DNA from: Malurus cyaneus samueli
Taxonomy: Eukaryota > Chordata > Aves > Passeriformes > Maluridae
Assembly: GCA_009741485.1 (NCBI GenBank)
Contig: CM019217.1
Location: forward strand, 32,511,165-32,575,164
Length of the DNA: 64,000 bases
Direction: 5' to 3'
Below the pieces are notes generated by a model that saw only the letters and a list, made by a program, of their open reading frames with translations, made no database searches and was not told the origin of the DNA. The translations under genes were made by a program, and so were the position numbers. Positions 21,351 through 33,985 of this stretch are shown here, piece by piece; position 1 is the first letter of the stretch; the number at the start of each line of letters is the position of its first letter.

Positions 21351-23865
21351 GTGAGTTACAGATCCTGTTCTGAAGATAAAGCATGCAAATTTAAAATACT
21401 TGACCCTGTTATAACCAGTTTTTCTAGACAATCCCTGTAGCTTCTGTAAAATCTCTTAGACAAGCTCCAACTGTGATGAAGTGGAGTGGAGTAAGCTCTA
21501 ACACTTCATTAAACAATTGAAACTGTGAGCTGTGAACTAGGCTTGCAGAGGCTTTAGTAAGAAACACTTTTATGATATAGTATTACAAATTGTGTTTTAC
21601 ATTTTTTAGAAAGAAAGTACTGTAGTCTGTTGTAAGTGTGGGTTTGCTAGCTACTTCTTCCAATTTGATTGTTTCTTTGGCACTGGATCAAGGACAGTAG
21701 TTTTAGAGCTTTAAATTTTAAGGTCAAAGAAGGATCAAAGAGATAAGTTTTAATTTAAGGTGACATGAATGTTGAAGATCTCTTTTAGTGTTTGCATCCT
21801 GCCTCAGTGTTTCTGATGTAAGAAACATTCCATGCTTACAGGCAGTTGGGTCTGCAGTTTGCTTAGCTGAGTCTGCTGCTTAACTAAGTTCAGCAGTTTG
21901 TTTGGAGCACACCTGGTGTGAACCCAAGACAGACTAATGATCCACTTACCCTCCCTCATGATTCCAAGGGTTCATCTGTTGGCCAGAGAGTGTTCGCTTT
22001 CCCTATATTTTGGCTGAGTCTTTCTCCAACTAGCTGTTGGTAGCTGGCTCATCTGAGAGACAGGAGCTGACCGCAGCTCATGTGGCACAATATTTACTAG
22101 TTTACACTCTCTCCTTCATGTACTCTCAGCGCTGGCAGTGCAGAACTTGACAGTGCCCAACAGCTGGGATAAACACCTGGGTTTTTAGCAGAAGTTGATT
22201 TCCATGCTGACACAGTTACACTGCTGTCAGTACACCTGTTGGTTGGTTTTGATAATAGAGTTGGCATGTGATGCTGTGCTTTTTATTTATGGTTGTTTAT
22301 TAGAGCTGTCAGACAGAGAACAAATGAGGAAGTTAACTTTTTTCCTGTCTCTCTTATTAATTCCAGACTCATTGAAAGATTTAGGTTGTGCTCCTGCACA
22401 CAGTTCTTCTTCAGGAGAAGGAACAGTATGAGTTGCATCAGAATGGTGGGTCAGGCTGGTTGGATGTTTTCCTACAAATTGTGCTGAGGCTGAGAGCTCA
22501 GGAAAGCTGAGGACCAAAGCTAGGGATGATTGCAATAGGAATGGTTGAAAAAGATGCAGAAACTCCTGGAAGCTGGGCTGTGCTGGAGTAGGGTAACTTA
22601 CAGCATTCTTTTCAATGAAAGCCGTTCTTTCCAGTTGCTGGGGATCAGAAGCTCTGCTGTTCAGTTAGAGCAGGGTGCACACTGAGCAGTTTCACTGTAG
22701 ATTGGACTTTGCTGGCAATGCTAATGTTCCCTGCCCCATAAGGGATAGGGTTGGATCACTGTGGTGCCACAGGCCCTAGGTATTTGAATTTCTCTTTGGA
22801 GCTGCTTGCCTTTTTCTTCCCATGGGGTATGTTTAATGAATTAGACTTTGAAGTTGGGATGAATGAATCCAGATTGTAATGCTAGGCAGTCCTAAGTTCA
22901 GCATTGTAGATTTAGTTTCTGCCCCATGATTCTGTCTTTAAAATAAATTTCTAAAGCATAATGATAGAATGCATTTTAGACATTTTATTTCTAAAATACC
23001 AAGCTTGTTTAATGCTTGTGTTACTTGATTTTCAGGAAATTTCCTGTTTGCTGCATTTCATAATAGAGTTGTCAAGTCTGGAATAATTTGGTGAAGAAGA
23101 TTTAATTACATCAGTGCTCTGAAATAGTATTCAGAGTAACATTGAAAGTCTTTTGAAGTCGCTAAAAATGTAAGTAAATGTCTTCCTAGAAACAAGTTAA
23201 GAAAGAAGGTTATATATAACCAAATTGGTGCTTCTGATGCGCAGAAATTGTTGCTACAAAAATGGGTGCTTATGTTGTACTAACAAGAGTATAGATACGA
23301 AGTTGAGATTTAAGAATAAAATGATCATGATGTAAGATGGCAAATGTAGTTTGCCGCAAACAATCGAAGCTTTAAATAAGAATCTTCATCATATCTGACC
23401 AGAAAATCTTACTACTTTGTCTGGTTACTTATACCTTCTTATTTACCATAAATGTATCTGCTCAAGTTTTTCTACAATTCTTGCCTTGTAATGCCTGTTT
23501 TGTTTCTTGAGGTCTCAGCACTTCTAAGAATTTATTACTTTGTTTCATTTGGTGATTAAAATTTATGATGCATAATTGTTTCTGAAACATGAGTATAAAG
23601 TGACTTTTAGTTCTATGTTCCATGAGTACGCACAGAGTAACTGGGGGAGGTTTAATGCTTTTAAATTGATTTCTGATTTGGTATCTGTTATTATTGTGTT
23701 CTCATAAAAGTAAATAGCAGCCCACAGCATAGGGTTCATTTCATCAACTTTTTAAAGTTAAATTGTTGTGGTTGTATTTTATTAATATTGCAATTGCCCT
23801 CACATACACCAATTGGAACAGGATACAGTGAAATTCTGAAAGGTATTCCATTTCCAATTCTCTGT

Positions 23866-23894
23866 ATTCCATTTCAATTCATTTGAAATGGAAT
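23866..23894. repeat. 12-bp perfect inverted repeat, 5-base loop
   Basis: ATTCCATTTCAA (23866-23877) and TTGAAATGGAAT (23883-23894) are perfect complements around TTCAT. A diverged direct copy of the left arm (ATTCCATTTCCAATTC) sits just upstream at about 23845-23860. Confidence 0.92.
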
Positions 23895-24282
23895 TCAGAA
23901 AAATTACTCATTTCTCAAACTACTATGACCCAATTTCTAATCCATGTTAGTCTTTGCCCATATCTGATAACTTGCATTGCTTGATTTTGGTTCTTAATTT
24001 CTAATGTATGTGGGGACATTGCAATATTGTAAAGATTTTTTTTAATTTATTTGTCTCTTATATTGCTTTTTGTGGGTCTTTTCAATTATTTAGTCACAGA
24101 GATCTGCAGACTTCCTCTCAGAGTTCTTTTAGAAGGCAATAATTTAGAAAAATATTTCATATTCTTTCAAATACAAAATGTGTAGTGATTGCTCAGAAAC
24201 GACTCCTAGGCTAAAGTTATTCTGTGAACTGTCATAATACTTCTATTTTCTTGCATTTTCAAGCTGATTATTGGTAATAATA

Positions 24283-24356
24283 ATGGCTGACATAGGAGAT
24301 GGACCACATTTGGGAGAAGATTTGGCAGATGCAAAATCTATTCCAGGTTTTAAAGG
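24283..24356 (+). CDS. CASP3: CASP3 coding exon 1 (start codon)
   Basis: Exon begins about 24264 after acceptor TTTTCAAG, with 19 bases of 5'UTR before ATG at 24283. A at -3 and G at +4 give a strong Kozak context. [19 protein letters not shown] is the variable prodomain. Donor GTAAGT at 24357 leaves GG of a split glycine codon. Confidence 0.92.
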
Positions 24357-27300
24357 GTAAGTGAGGTACTTTTGGTTTAAGTCTCCAGTTTAAGTCTTGA
24401 GGAATCTTGTGTTGTAATGGAAGGTGACAGCCATAGAAGAAATAATGCTAAATGGAAAAGTTTCAATTATGGTAAATCATAATAATCAAAAGCATCTATT
24501 AGAGTTGTACTGACATTGAAAATATATAGTATGTGACAGAACAGGCCACATGCATGAAGAGGAACTACAAAGCAAAACACTTAAGGTGCAGTTAGGCTTA
24601 GCTAACTGCTAATTATCAAGTGCTTAGGTGTTCTAAAGAGGAGATATGTGTCTCACCTCAGGATAAACATTCACCTCTTTCTATGCAGTGCTTCTAGAGC
24701 TGGCCTGAGTCTGTAGAAAACAGGCTGTTTTCATCCAAATGTAGCCATCATGCTGGTGGCTATTGCTTAAGCAAAAAACTCACATCTGCCACATTTTTCT
24801 AGGTTTTGAATGTTTACTTATAAAAATTCAAAGGTAAGGACTTTTGGTTAGAATTCAGAAAAGATTTGCCTTCTCAGAGCTAGCCTTTGCTCCAGACACA
24901 TAGATTTCAAAAGATGATAGTAAAACAACCCAACTGATTTCTTGTTGATACAGTAATTGGTATCCTTAAACAAAGTTTTCATTTTCTCCTGTGCAGAGGC
25001 ATTATAATTTTAAACAGAATTTTTACTTGATTCTTCTAATTTTAAGCTTGGTGCAAGTTGCACAGAAGTTTACTACAAGTGCAACCTTACCAGTTCATTG
25101 GGTTTGCTAAAATAACCCATTATTATCATTATTTTGAAAATGCAGAGATCAGAAATTAACACCTAAATTTTGTCTGATTTTTATACAGAAAGAGCCTGCC
25201 TGCTAGCAAGTCTATGGACTCTGGAATTTTGCCAGACTACAGTTACAGAATGGATTATCCAGAGATGGGGGAATGCATAATTATAAACAATAAGAATTTC
25301 CAGAGACACACTGGTACCACTTTCAAGTTTTTAACTTTTTTTTCTTAATTTAGATAAATTAGTACCATGTGTTATTCTTTCACATGAAATATGCCAACCA
25401 GTTTTAATTGCACTCTAGAATTAAGTCATGGGTGTGATTCATTTCAGTTCATTATTCCAAACAAGCATAGAGGAAACACGTTAGAGTATAGCAGTGATGA
25501 GCAGGAAAATTGATCAGCAGTACAATACTGTCTTACCTTATAGTCATGATTTCTATTTTGTAAATGAAATGCTTCTTATGTCCTTATATAGATAGGTAGA
25601 TACAAAAATAAGATGTAGATAAATCTACAGTACAGGTACAGAAAGTGGGAGATGGTGTGCACATGTAACAGTGCAATGTTTTCTCTGTTCGAGTGGATCT
25701 GGAATAATGGAATATCTCAGATGGATATAGGTATAAGTGACAAAAGAATCTGGCTCAATCAGACCACGCCATCTATATTATATCAAAAATAACACATTCC
25801 TCTTCTGTACAGGGATGCTACCCCGTTCCGGTACAGATGCAGATGCTGCAAGTGTCAGAGAAGTTTTTATGAAGTTGGGATATAAAATAAAGATCAACAA
25901 TGATCTTTCATATGGGGACATTTATAAACTACTGAAAAAGGGTAAGTTATTATATGTCTGGTGTGTGTATAAAGTCAACCGCTGTTTCCAATTACATCTC
26001 TAGCCCTCACATCTCTTCTTTCTGGGTTCTTTTAGATGTTATTTCACACTTTCTCGTGATTCATTGCTAAGGATGACTTGTACATCATAGTTTCTGTGTT
26101 TATTCACCTTTGCTGTCTTTCCATCTTTTATGCCATATCCATATCTTTCTCATCTTCTAAAGAAGGCTGGAAAAAAGGCTGAAACTTAAATGCAGACTGA
26201 TTTATATTCTGATCCTGGGATCACTGAAGCTCTGTGAGTTGGAAAGAAAACTGCAAGATTGGGTAGAGGGTTTCTGTACTGAATGTTTGGTGGTGTGGTC
26301 CAAAGAGGGGTTCTGATTGAGGGGCAGGAACTGCAGTTGTGTGGACTGAATTTTCTATTGGACAAACAACTCAAGTTTTGTTTAACTTGTGAAACAAAAC
26401 ACCCTTCTCTCGAGTGAGCACTTTATACTACTGTGTTAGTTCTGCTTTGTTTGGACTTGGCTACATCTGGACCCGTAAATTAAATGGTGCCTGGGTATAT
26501 CAGTAGCCCTGGAACACAGGCCGTTCTGGTTAGCTGCTGGAAGGTTTTCTGCCATGACTGTGACTCGTGCCCACTAGTGCTCTCCCAGACTTTCAGGTCA
26601 CAAAGAAACAGTAAAAGTGTTCCAGTGACTATTCCCAACCCCAGTTAGCCTACAGCAATCCTGGTCTTGGGTTTAATGTTTGGTTTTTTTCAGGTCTTTT
26701 GGTCTTTAGAGTTTTTTATTAAAGTGTTTGCTAACATAGTCATAGGTTCTCCAGTGCCAGTCAATGTCATTTTCTGCCAGAAAATGTGACCAGGCATGGT
26801 TAATTTAATAATTTATTAGTGTTGTTGCAGCTGGTCTTTTGACAGTAGCTGAAAATGTGATTCTTCTAAATGCAGTGCTTCTCTATGAACTGTACAAATG
26901 CATTGCTTGAGAAAAGTCTAAACAGTTCATTTCTTCCAGATTAGAAATTCAGTGTTTTGGTAAACTCTAAAGAGTAAGTCTTCAGCTTAGGGTCAGACCC
27001 TAGTTAGGGTCTGTTTTCATTTTTCACTACAAATTCTTGCATCTGCTGAGTTACCACTCATAATGTCTTTCAGATCCTTTTTTTTAAACCTTGTTTGTAT
27101 CTTTTCATAAATTTGAAAAAATCATCTTGGTCCTCAAGTACATTTCCCACAATGTCAGGCTACAAGAGACATTAGAAAATATAAATTCAATGCTATTTGC
27201 ATACCACAAGATGAAAGGGGAAAAAAGTATAAATCTATAAACACTTTCTGTCACTTTTAAGTAACTGTAAGTAAAAAATTAAGAGGATTCAAAAATCCTT

Positions 27301-29898
27301 CTAGACCTCACTACAGGTAAAAAGGGAGAGGGAGAGAAGGGTATTGCTAGTAGCTAGGTCCCTGAAGGAGGAGCAACTGTCATGCTGCATTCAGTTCCCA
27401 TGTAATCCAAGTAGTTGAAACATCCCCGGTTGGAAAGAGAGGTATGACTTCTCCATTCTTTCCCAAAACTCAGGACTTTCCACCAGTCTGCTCCCAGATC
27501 ACAAGACTGACCATTATTGCATGGATTAACTGTATTTACACATTGAGACACTGTGGGAATACCCTTTTTTTCTCCTTGCAGTATTCCTGGCCCAGCTCTG
27601 TGGCCATGTCTTGCAATGGGTAGCACTGGCCCTTAATTTGTGATTTACTGTGCCCAACTTCCTGAAGTGAAGTAGGCAGGCCGCGTCTGTTCAGAAGTGA
27701 AAACTGGTTGGAGGTTTCTAAACATGTGAATTAGTTCTTAAAGACTTCTGTGACATAGGAAGGATCAAATGTTCAAAATGTTTAGGGAATGCAGGAAGTT
27801 AAGATAACTCTCTTTTTTCTTTCAAGTTTCTGAAGATGATCACAGCAAGCGAAGCAGTTTTGTTTGCGTGTTGCTAAGCCATGGCGACGAAGGGTTGATC
27901 TATGGTACAGATGGGCCTCTTGAACTGAAAGCAATAACAAGCCTTTTCAGAGGTGACCGGTGCAGGAGTTTAGCTGGAAAACCCAAGCTCTTTTTCATTC
28001 AGGTGATGTACAGCTGAACAAGGATCATCAAATCAGCCAGATAGTTAAAAAAAAAGAAAATTCCCATTGATCATTAGTGCAAAGAATTAATCCTTTCTAA
28101 AATAGATTTGAATGTAATTACTTTCAGAGAAAGATTCTCTTCAGGTCTAAAGTGGCACAATTTTCCCTGTTAGTAGGCAGTATTTATAATAGCTGACATT
28201 GCATTAATTCTATGTATTAAGTAAAATCTTAGAGAATATTTTAATGAGTTTCTGAGTGTACTTTTGAATTAATATCTGAATTACCCAATCTGTGTAGTTG
28301 ATTTAAATAAACGCTACTACTTTTCTTCTGAGTCTGTCTGATGGGAATGTGACACATAAATTCTTACTATTTTTGCAGTTTTTTAATCATGATACTATAA
28401 TTTTTAAACCACAATAAATATAATCATCAATGCCTTTATTTTTTTATTTTAATATTATTTCCCATTCTTTTTTCCACCAAATAGGCTTGTAGAGGGACAG
28501 AATTAGATTCTGGTATTGAGGCAGACAGTGGATCAGAAGAAACAATGTGTCAGAAAATACCTGTAGAAGCAGACTTCCTCTATGCCTATTCTACAGCACC
28601 AGGTGAGAGACTGTATCCATGCCAGCCTATACTCCTGCTATAAATTACAATTTGGAGTTGGACTCAGTCAGTGGGTAACTTTGCTTGTATGGAATGTCCC
28701 TTTGGTCAGTTTTGGGTCAACTGGGCCAGTTGTATCCCCTCACAGGATCTTGCCCACTGCCAGCCCGTTGGTGGAGGGAATGTTGAAGGAAGAGACAGCA
28801 CTGCTCAGCAGCAGCCAAAGCACTGGGGTGTTACCAACATCTTTCCACTACCAATGCGAAGCACAGCATTGTGAGGGCTGCTGTGGGAAAATGAACTCTT
28901 GCTCAACCAAACCCTATGCACTCTTTCATGGAAAGGTGTATATTCTTCCCTCACTTTTTTTACCTTGATATGATTTGTTTTTGAGGTAGTTGGTATTCTC
29001 AGTTCCTACAAAACCCCTGCCAAACTTTGGGTATATCCTTCTCATTAGCAAACTCTCAAATGTTCATCTGCTAGAAATTTAGTTAATTGCAGTTGTGTAA
29101 ATAATTTACAGCAAGAGGAAAAGGTATTCTGAGAGAACAAAACAGTCAGATATGCAGAAGTGGATGATAAACACCAGCATATGATTTATCTATCTACTGT
29201 ATTTGCATTGCATCCTTAAGCCAAGTTGCTAGTGGCAGAACCCTTCATACGTCTTGTGCATTTCTACTTAGCAGAAGTAGGTTCAGTCTTTAATTCTGCA
29301 CATAGTCCTGAAGCCAGTGACACTGAAACCCATTTTCCATCTCTGCTGTCACCTCTCTTTTGTATTCGTGTACTCCATGAAGAGTAGTAAGTGATTAATG
29401 ACAAGATTGCTGCAGCAGATCATTTTCCTGCCTTTTGATTTTCTTCCTACTTAAGGTTTTCTTAGTTTAATAAAAGGTGACAGGATTAGAAAAACCTTTT
29501 GAGTTGGAATTTGTGGAGATTGTAAAAATCTAAATGTTGTTGGTTGTTTTTGAGTTTTAGTTTTAAAACGTTGATTGCTATTGGAAACAATACATTGTTC
29601 CCCTAATTGCTGACATGTCCTGTATCAAAGGCTGCTACATCTGATCACTTTGACATTGCTCTCTTCCACAGGCTATTACTCCTGGAGGAATTCAGCTGAA
29701 GGCTCTTGGTTTATTCAGTCATTGTGTAAAGTGCTGAAGGAACATGCAGGGAAACTTGAACTCATGCAGATTTTAACTCGTGTAAATCGCAGAGTGGCAG
29801 AGTATGAGTCCTGCTCAACTCGACAAGATTTTAATGCGAAGAAACAGATTCCATGTATTGTCTCCATGCTCACCAAAGAATTTTATTTCTCTTCCTAA
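24283..29898 (+). CDS. CASP3: CASP3, caspase-3 executioner protease (six coding exons)
   Basis: Join of 24283-24356, 25189-25313, 25813-25941, 27827-28002, 28485-28602 and 29672-29898: 849 bp, 282 residues (human 277). All phases fit. Caspase-3 is a cytosolic cysteine protease activated by initiator caspases and cleaving after DEVD-type aspartates. Visible features: short prodomain ending at SMD35-S, R71 in the substrate pocket, catalytic H128 in SHGDEG, catalytic C170 in QACRG, FRGDRC in the large subunit, interdomain activation site IEAD182-S, and small-subunit YYSWRN with the C-terminal [12 protein letters not shown] block. All key residues are intact, so the zymogen should be functional. 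A noncoding first exon probably lies in the CpG island near 18.9 kb, leaving about 5 kb of intron 1. Confidence 0.97.
25189..25313 (+). CDS. CASP3: CASP3 coding exon 2 (prodomain cleavage site)
   Basis: Acceptor TTTTTATACAG, donor GTACCA. Encodes [20 protein letters not shown] then [11 protein letters not shown]35 in SMDS corresponds to the prodomain removal site. Ends one base into a glycine codon. Confidence 0.95.
25813..25941 (+). CDS. CASP3: CASP3 coding exon 3
   Basis: Acceptor CTTCTGTACAG, donor GTAAGT. Encodes [20 protein letters not shown], with R71 of the P1-aspartate pocket, and [11 protein letters not shown]. Ends one base into a valine codon. Confidence 0.95.
25942..27826 (+). 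other. CASP3 intron between coding exons 3 and 4
   Basis: About 1.9 kb of ordinary AT-rich intron. I see no repeat family or exon. The minus-strand open frames at 26186-26374 and 27354-27626 have no support. Confidence 0.6.
27827..28002 (+). CDS. CASP3: CASP3 coding exon 4 (catalytic His)
   Basis: Acceptor TTTCTTTCAAG, donor GTGATG. Encodes [20 protein letters not shown], with catalytic H128, and later KPKLFFIQ immediately before the catalytic cysteine of the next exon. Confidence 0.97.
28485..28602 (+). CDS. CASP3: CASP3 coding exon 5 (catalytic Cys and activation site)
   Basis: Acceptor CCACCAAATAG, donor GTGAGA. Encodes [20 protein letters not shown], with catalytic C170 and the large/small subunit linker cleaved at IEAD182. 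[14 protein letters not shown] follows. Confidence 0.97.
29672..29898 (+). CDS. CASP3: CASP3 terminal coding exon (small subunit)
   Basis: Acceptor CTCTTCCACAG; stop TAA at 29896-29898. Encodes [20 protein letters not shown] through LTKEFYFSS. The YSWRN loop lines the S4 pocket, and the C-terminal strand forms the dimer interface. Confidence 0.97.
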
Positions 29899-31080
29899 AA
29901 CAATTTTTCAGTTCATGTTTTTATCTGCATTTTATATGCAATATTAGTACAAAATACCACTTTTAAATCTGAATAACAGTTCACTTCTGTGTGTGGCACA
30001 ATGAGCTGTCTCAAAGTTAGGTATATGTCTGTTGTTAGAAGTAAAACATAGTATGGCTGTGTTAGAAATGCAAACATGAGTAGCTGAAGCAGATTTGAAG
30101 TATTGCAAAAGGTTAGGAAGGGGAGAATGAAGAAAGATCGGATCATTTCTCGGAGCTATTTGGTGCAACATTTCACTTTGCTGAAGGGACAGAGAAAAGA
30201 AACAGTTCTAACAAATAGTTTGGTTTCACATCTTACAAAGAAGATTCATAATGTCAGTTATGGTAATATGATAGTAGTGTCGTCATGCATTTCTTAACTC
30301 AAGTTCTTAACGTTTTGGTTGTAAATTAACCTAAACTATTTTTATGCTTTTGGGCATAAACTGTGGAAAACAGCCATTACATACTTTTGCATACAATTAG
30401 GAGGCATGTTTAGAGTACAGTCAGTTTTTCCTGATGATTAACGATAATTTTATAACTTTGTGTATGGAATACTACATAAAGCAATTATATCAACATGGTA
30501 GCTATTTCAAAATAAATTTTGTATTCTGACGTTGAAGCTGAGTGTCCAAGGGACCAGTCTTCCAAAATGTCTTTTTGCAGCTCCCTATGCATGGAGCTGT
30601 TGGGGCATATTTGGGACTATAAGAACCAGTGCAAAAGAAAGTCTCTGGAACAGTCTGTTTTCCTCATTTTGGCCTTAAATAAGAGTGGGTACCACATGTG
30701 CATACCACATGCAATTTGTGTGAAAACCTAGATTTGGGGTACTGGCAAAATTTCACTTCATATCTCTAATTCCACTGATTTAATTGCAAACTTCAGCTAA
30801 AATATGTGAGCAAATAATAAATTTATCTCTCTTGATTCTGAATTTTTTGAAACAGACTTTTACAAAATTGCAAAGTATTTTTGCTGATGTTTCATTTTGT
30901 AGCAGTCTTTTTAAGATCAGTGGAAGACAGAATGTGAAGTTACTATAGGGTGCTTGCAAAACAAGACTTGAAACTTTTTTAATTGTGTAGCAAAAACAAT
31001 GTTGGCAAATTGTTGTTCACTTTCAGAGGCATTTGGTGCTTGTTTTGTTTAATTAAAAATTGTTTCCTAGATTGTGTTAT
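29899..31080 (+). other. CASP3 3' untranslated region (approximate)
   Basis: Begins after the stop codon. Possible poly(A) signals are AATAAA at 30511-30516, AATAAA at 30816-30821 and ATTAAA at 31052-31057. The last is followed by a strongly GT/T-rich stretch (31073-31115), making it the best distal site. A UTR of 0.6-1.2 kb is therefore likely. Alternative polyadenylation is plausible. Confidence 0.55.
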
Positions 31081-33220
31081 GCTTTTCTATGTGTGTTATT
31101 TGTTTGGGATCTGATAGCTGTTGCAGATTAATTTTAACTTTACATGTATCCTTTTTACCTCAAATTACTGTTGTCCTTTCCCCCGCTGCCGTCTGCCTTA
31201 CCAGCTGAAGTTGAAAAGAAGCCACTTTAAAACATTGTATGCCATTGTATAGCCAGGTAATAAGACAAAAGTCATGATTGAGTCCTGGGAAGTGCAGGTT
31301 CAGAAGGCTTGCAAAGGAGGCAGTTTTAAACATTGTAGATGAGTTCCCTGATGACTGCCTGCTGGGTTGGAGCAATATTCTCTTTCTCTTGTAGAAATGT
31401 TCTATGACAGAGGATTGGTCCATTTTAACTCATTGAAATTTTTATTGCCCATGCTTCTGTTGAAAAATTCAATAGGCCTCTTCTTCATCTAGGTTGTGGA
31501 TTACAACAACACTTGCAAGCTTATATGTTGTGAATGACTGACAGGACTTCTCAATCTACTTCAAAGTAATGGGGCATAGGGATGTTCCTTGAGTTCTTAG
31601 TTCCTTTGATGTGAAAACTTCCTGTCACAGAGTTTGCTCTTCCATTAGATTTAGTAAGTTCTAGTCTTGATTCATGCTTCTTTAAGGGAACATTATTGTA
31701 CAACTTTTCCAATGGTCTTTAAAATAGAGCAAAATGAAACCAAAGCTATGCTACAAAGAGTAGTCAGTTGGAGGAGTGAAGCCTGCAGCCTTAAGATACA
31801 CCACGGCATAGTGGTAAAGAGATTTCCATGAGGTATGCCAGGAGATAAGCACTGGAAGAGTTAGAGTGGGCATGATGGCCTGGTGATTGGGTGATGAGTT
31901 ATCATTAATCTTACCTTATCTCTGCAATGGGTCAGGTGGGAGAAGCAGTGATACTACGTGTTCCACCCCTGGGCAAGACCCACAGCTTTTCTAGTCTCTC
32001 TCTCTGTAATTCTCTCCATATTCCTCTTTTACATATAAAAGACCTCACTGTTCATGATGACAGTAGCAGGATACTTGACTACAGGCTCCCCTTCACTTCT
32101 CCCGAAAGTGTTTGAAATCCTAGATGGCAGAGGATGAGAATGTGACCACCATGCAGACAAGTTACTGGGCTTGTTCCCCCCTCCTCCCTAAAACAGGGAT
32201 ATCTCTGGTAAGATTTCCCCCTGCACCAGAGCCTACCTGGGAGCCCCTGTACATAGTGAGGTACTCTTAGATTGTGTAGCTCTACTAGTGAGTTTATCAG
32301 CAGGATAACTTAACAAGAATCTATAACCTGGTGCTCCAATAAACTGCACTGTTTGTTAACCCGTGGTTGTGAATGAGACGAGACTTGGAGTGTAACCCAC
32401 ATTGTGCGTCTGGGATCTTACTGAACACAGCCAGACTTAGAGTGCTGAATTGGTTATAATCAGAAATTAAACCTAACACCACCCAGCCCCTCTGATCTCT
32501 AAGGACTAGCTGGAAAGCAAGCAAGTTTATTTTTTGCTGAATTTCTATACCCTACCCACCAATCTTATAGTAGAGGTAGGGTTTAGGAAGTGAGGTATTC
32601 CCATCAAGTCCTTTCAAGACAAGAGCTGCATTTTACTCCAAGTCAGTAGATTCCTTCCCAGTGCCAAGAAGGCATCTAGGTACTTCTAGCTGAGGGATGG
32701 CGTTCCAGTCCATAGGACTTGCTTGTAGAGACAGAGCATGTTGGAGAAGGCAGAGGGACAGGTGATAACATCCTTTTTTCTCATGTCTTATTTGTCCTAT
32801 TTTTCTCGTGTCTTTCCTAATTACCATCTTCCATACTACTGCCTCTTACCTAAATTCAGCCTTCTGACTGGATCACATTTTCCCAATTATCCATGAGCTC
32901 ACCTGATCTCCTTGCCAAACCAAGTCAGGTGAAAGGCTGAAATCACTTGTGGTGGGAACAGTTCATCACTTCCACAAGGGAGACCCTCAGGCTGAGTGTG
33001 GCTGTAGTTTCCAAAATGAGAAAGCAAACACCTGTTTTCACCTGGAGATCTGTGACTACCTGGATCATCAGTTAAATTGTGTCCAGAAGGCTTTTTAAAT
33101 GTCTGACATTAGTATTTTGCTGATTTGAAAGGCCACAGAAGTATAAACATTTCAAAAATCAATTATGAAGTTAAAAAAAGGTGTATGAGATACCTAACAA
33201 TTTTTACTGTTTTTACTGAA

Positions 33221-33310
33221 ACCAAAAAAAAATTTAAAAAAACCCAAACCAAAACTAAACAAATTAAAAACAAACCAATAAAACCAAAACAAATTTTTTT
33301 TCTTTTTTGC
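33221..33310. repeat. A/C-rich low-complexity tract
   Basis: Runs of A interrupted by single or double C (AACCCAAACCAAAACTAAAC and similar), then a T-run. Responsible for the Lys/Asn/Thr-rich and Phe-rich spurious frames on the two strands. Confidence 0.85.
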
Positions 33311-33609
33311 ATAAGCACATTTAATGTTAAGCAATGGAAGGAGGAAAAAAATAAAAGACCCAGGCTCAAACTGGGGAGGCAACTCATCCTGTCTGGTTTA
33401 CAGCAGGTCAAATGCTCCCTTACACTCTCTGCCTTCATCCCACAACAGCCTCTGCGAGTACATATTTCAAATACGAGTTTGTTAAAAGAAAAAAAGACAA
33501 GTCACACACTAAGGCTGGTAAGCCCCATGGAAACAGTTTGTCCTTGAGAACAGAACCCACCCTTTTGGTACTCTGCTCCATAGCAGAAGAGAACCCATGC
33601 AACTTTCTC

Positions 33610-33985
33610 AAAATGCAATTTTGCGGTTGCTCAGTCTGGAGAAGGCTCCAGGGAGATCTTATGGCAGCATTTCAGTATCTAAAGGGGGCTGGGGACAGAG
33701 TTTTTGGTAGGGCCTGTTGCAATAGGACAAGTGATTTATCGTTTTAAACTAAAAGGATAGATTCAAACTACAATTAAGGAAGAAGTTATTTTATGATGAA
33801 GGTGATGAAACACAGAAAGAGGTTGCCCAGAGAGGTGGCAAATGCCCCATCCCTGGAAGTACTGAAGGTCAGGTTGGACGGGATCTGAGCAACTTGGTCT
33901 AGCAAGAGGTATCCCTGCTTGTTGCAGGAGGGTTGGAGTAGATGACCTTTAAAGGTCACTTCCTACCCAAACCATTCTTTGCTTC
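33610..33985 (+). mobile_element. CR1 LINE 3'-end fragment
   Basis: Plus-oriented CR1 landmarks: CAGTCTGGAGAAGGCTCCAG, AGAGGTTGCCCAGAGAGGTG, GCCCCATCCCTGGAAGTACT, GGTTGGAGTAGATGACCTTT and ending near CCATTCTTTG. The order agrees with avian CR1 tails. Confidence 0.93.

Larger units (their letters stand above)
19270..24263 (+). other. Probable CASP3 intron 1
   Basis: AT-rich sequence between the CpG island and the start-codon exon. No known gene was found. It holds an exon-like open segment at 21099-21350 and a 12-bp inverted repeat at 23866-23894, both listed separately. The exact 5' splice site of intron 1 is uncertain; candidates are GTAACG at 18890, GTGGGA near 19189 and GTAGCA near 19288. 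Confidence 0.55.
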
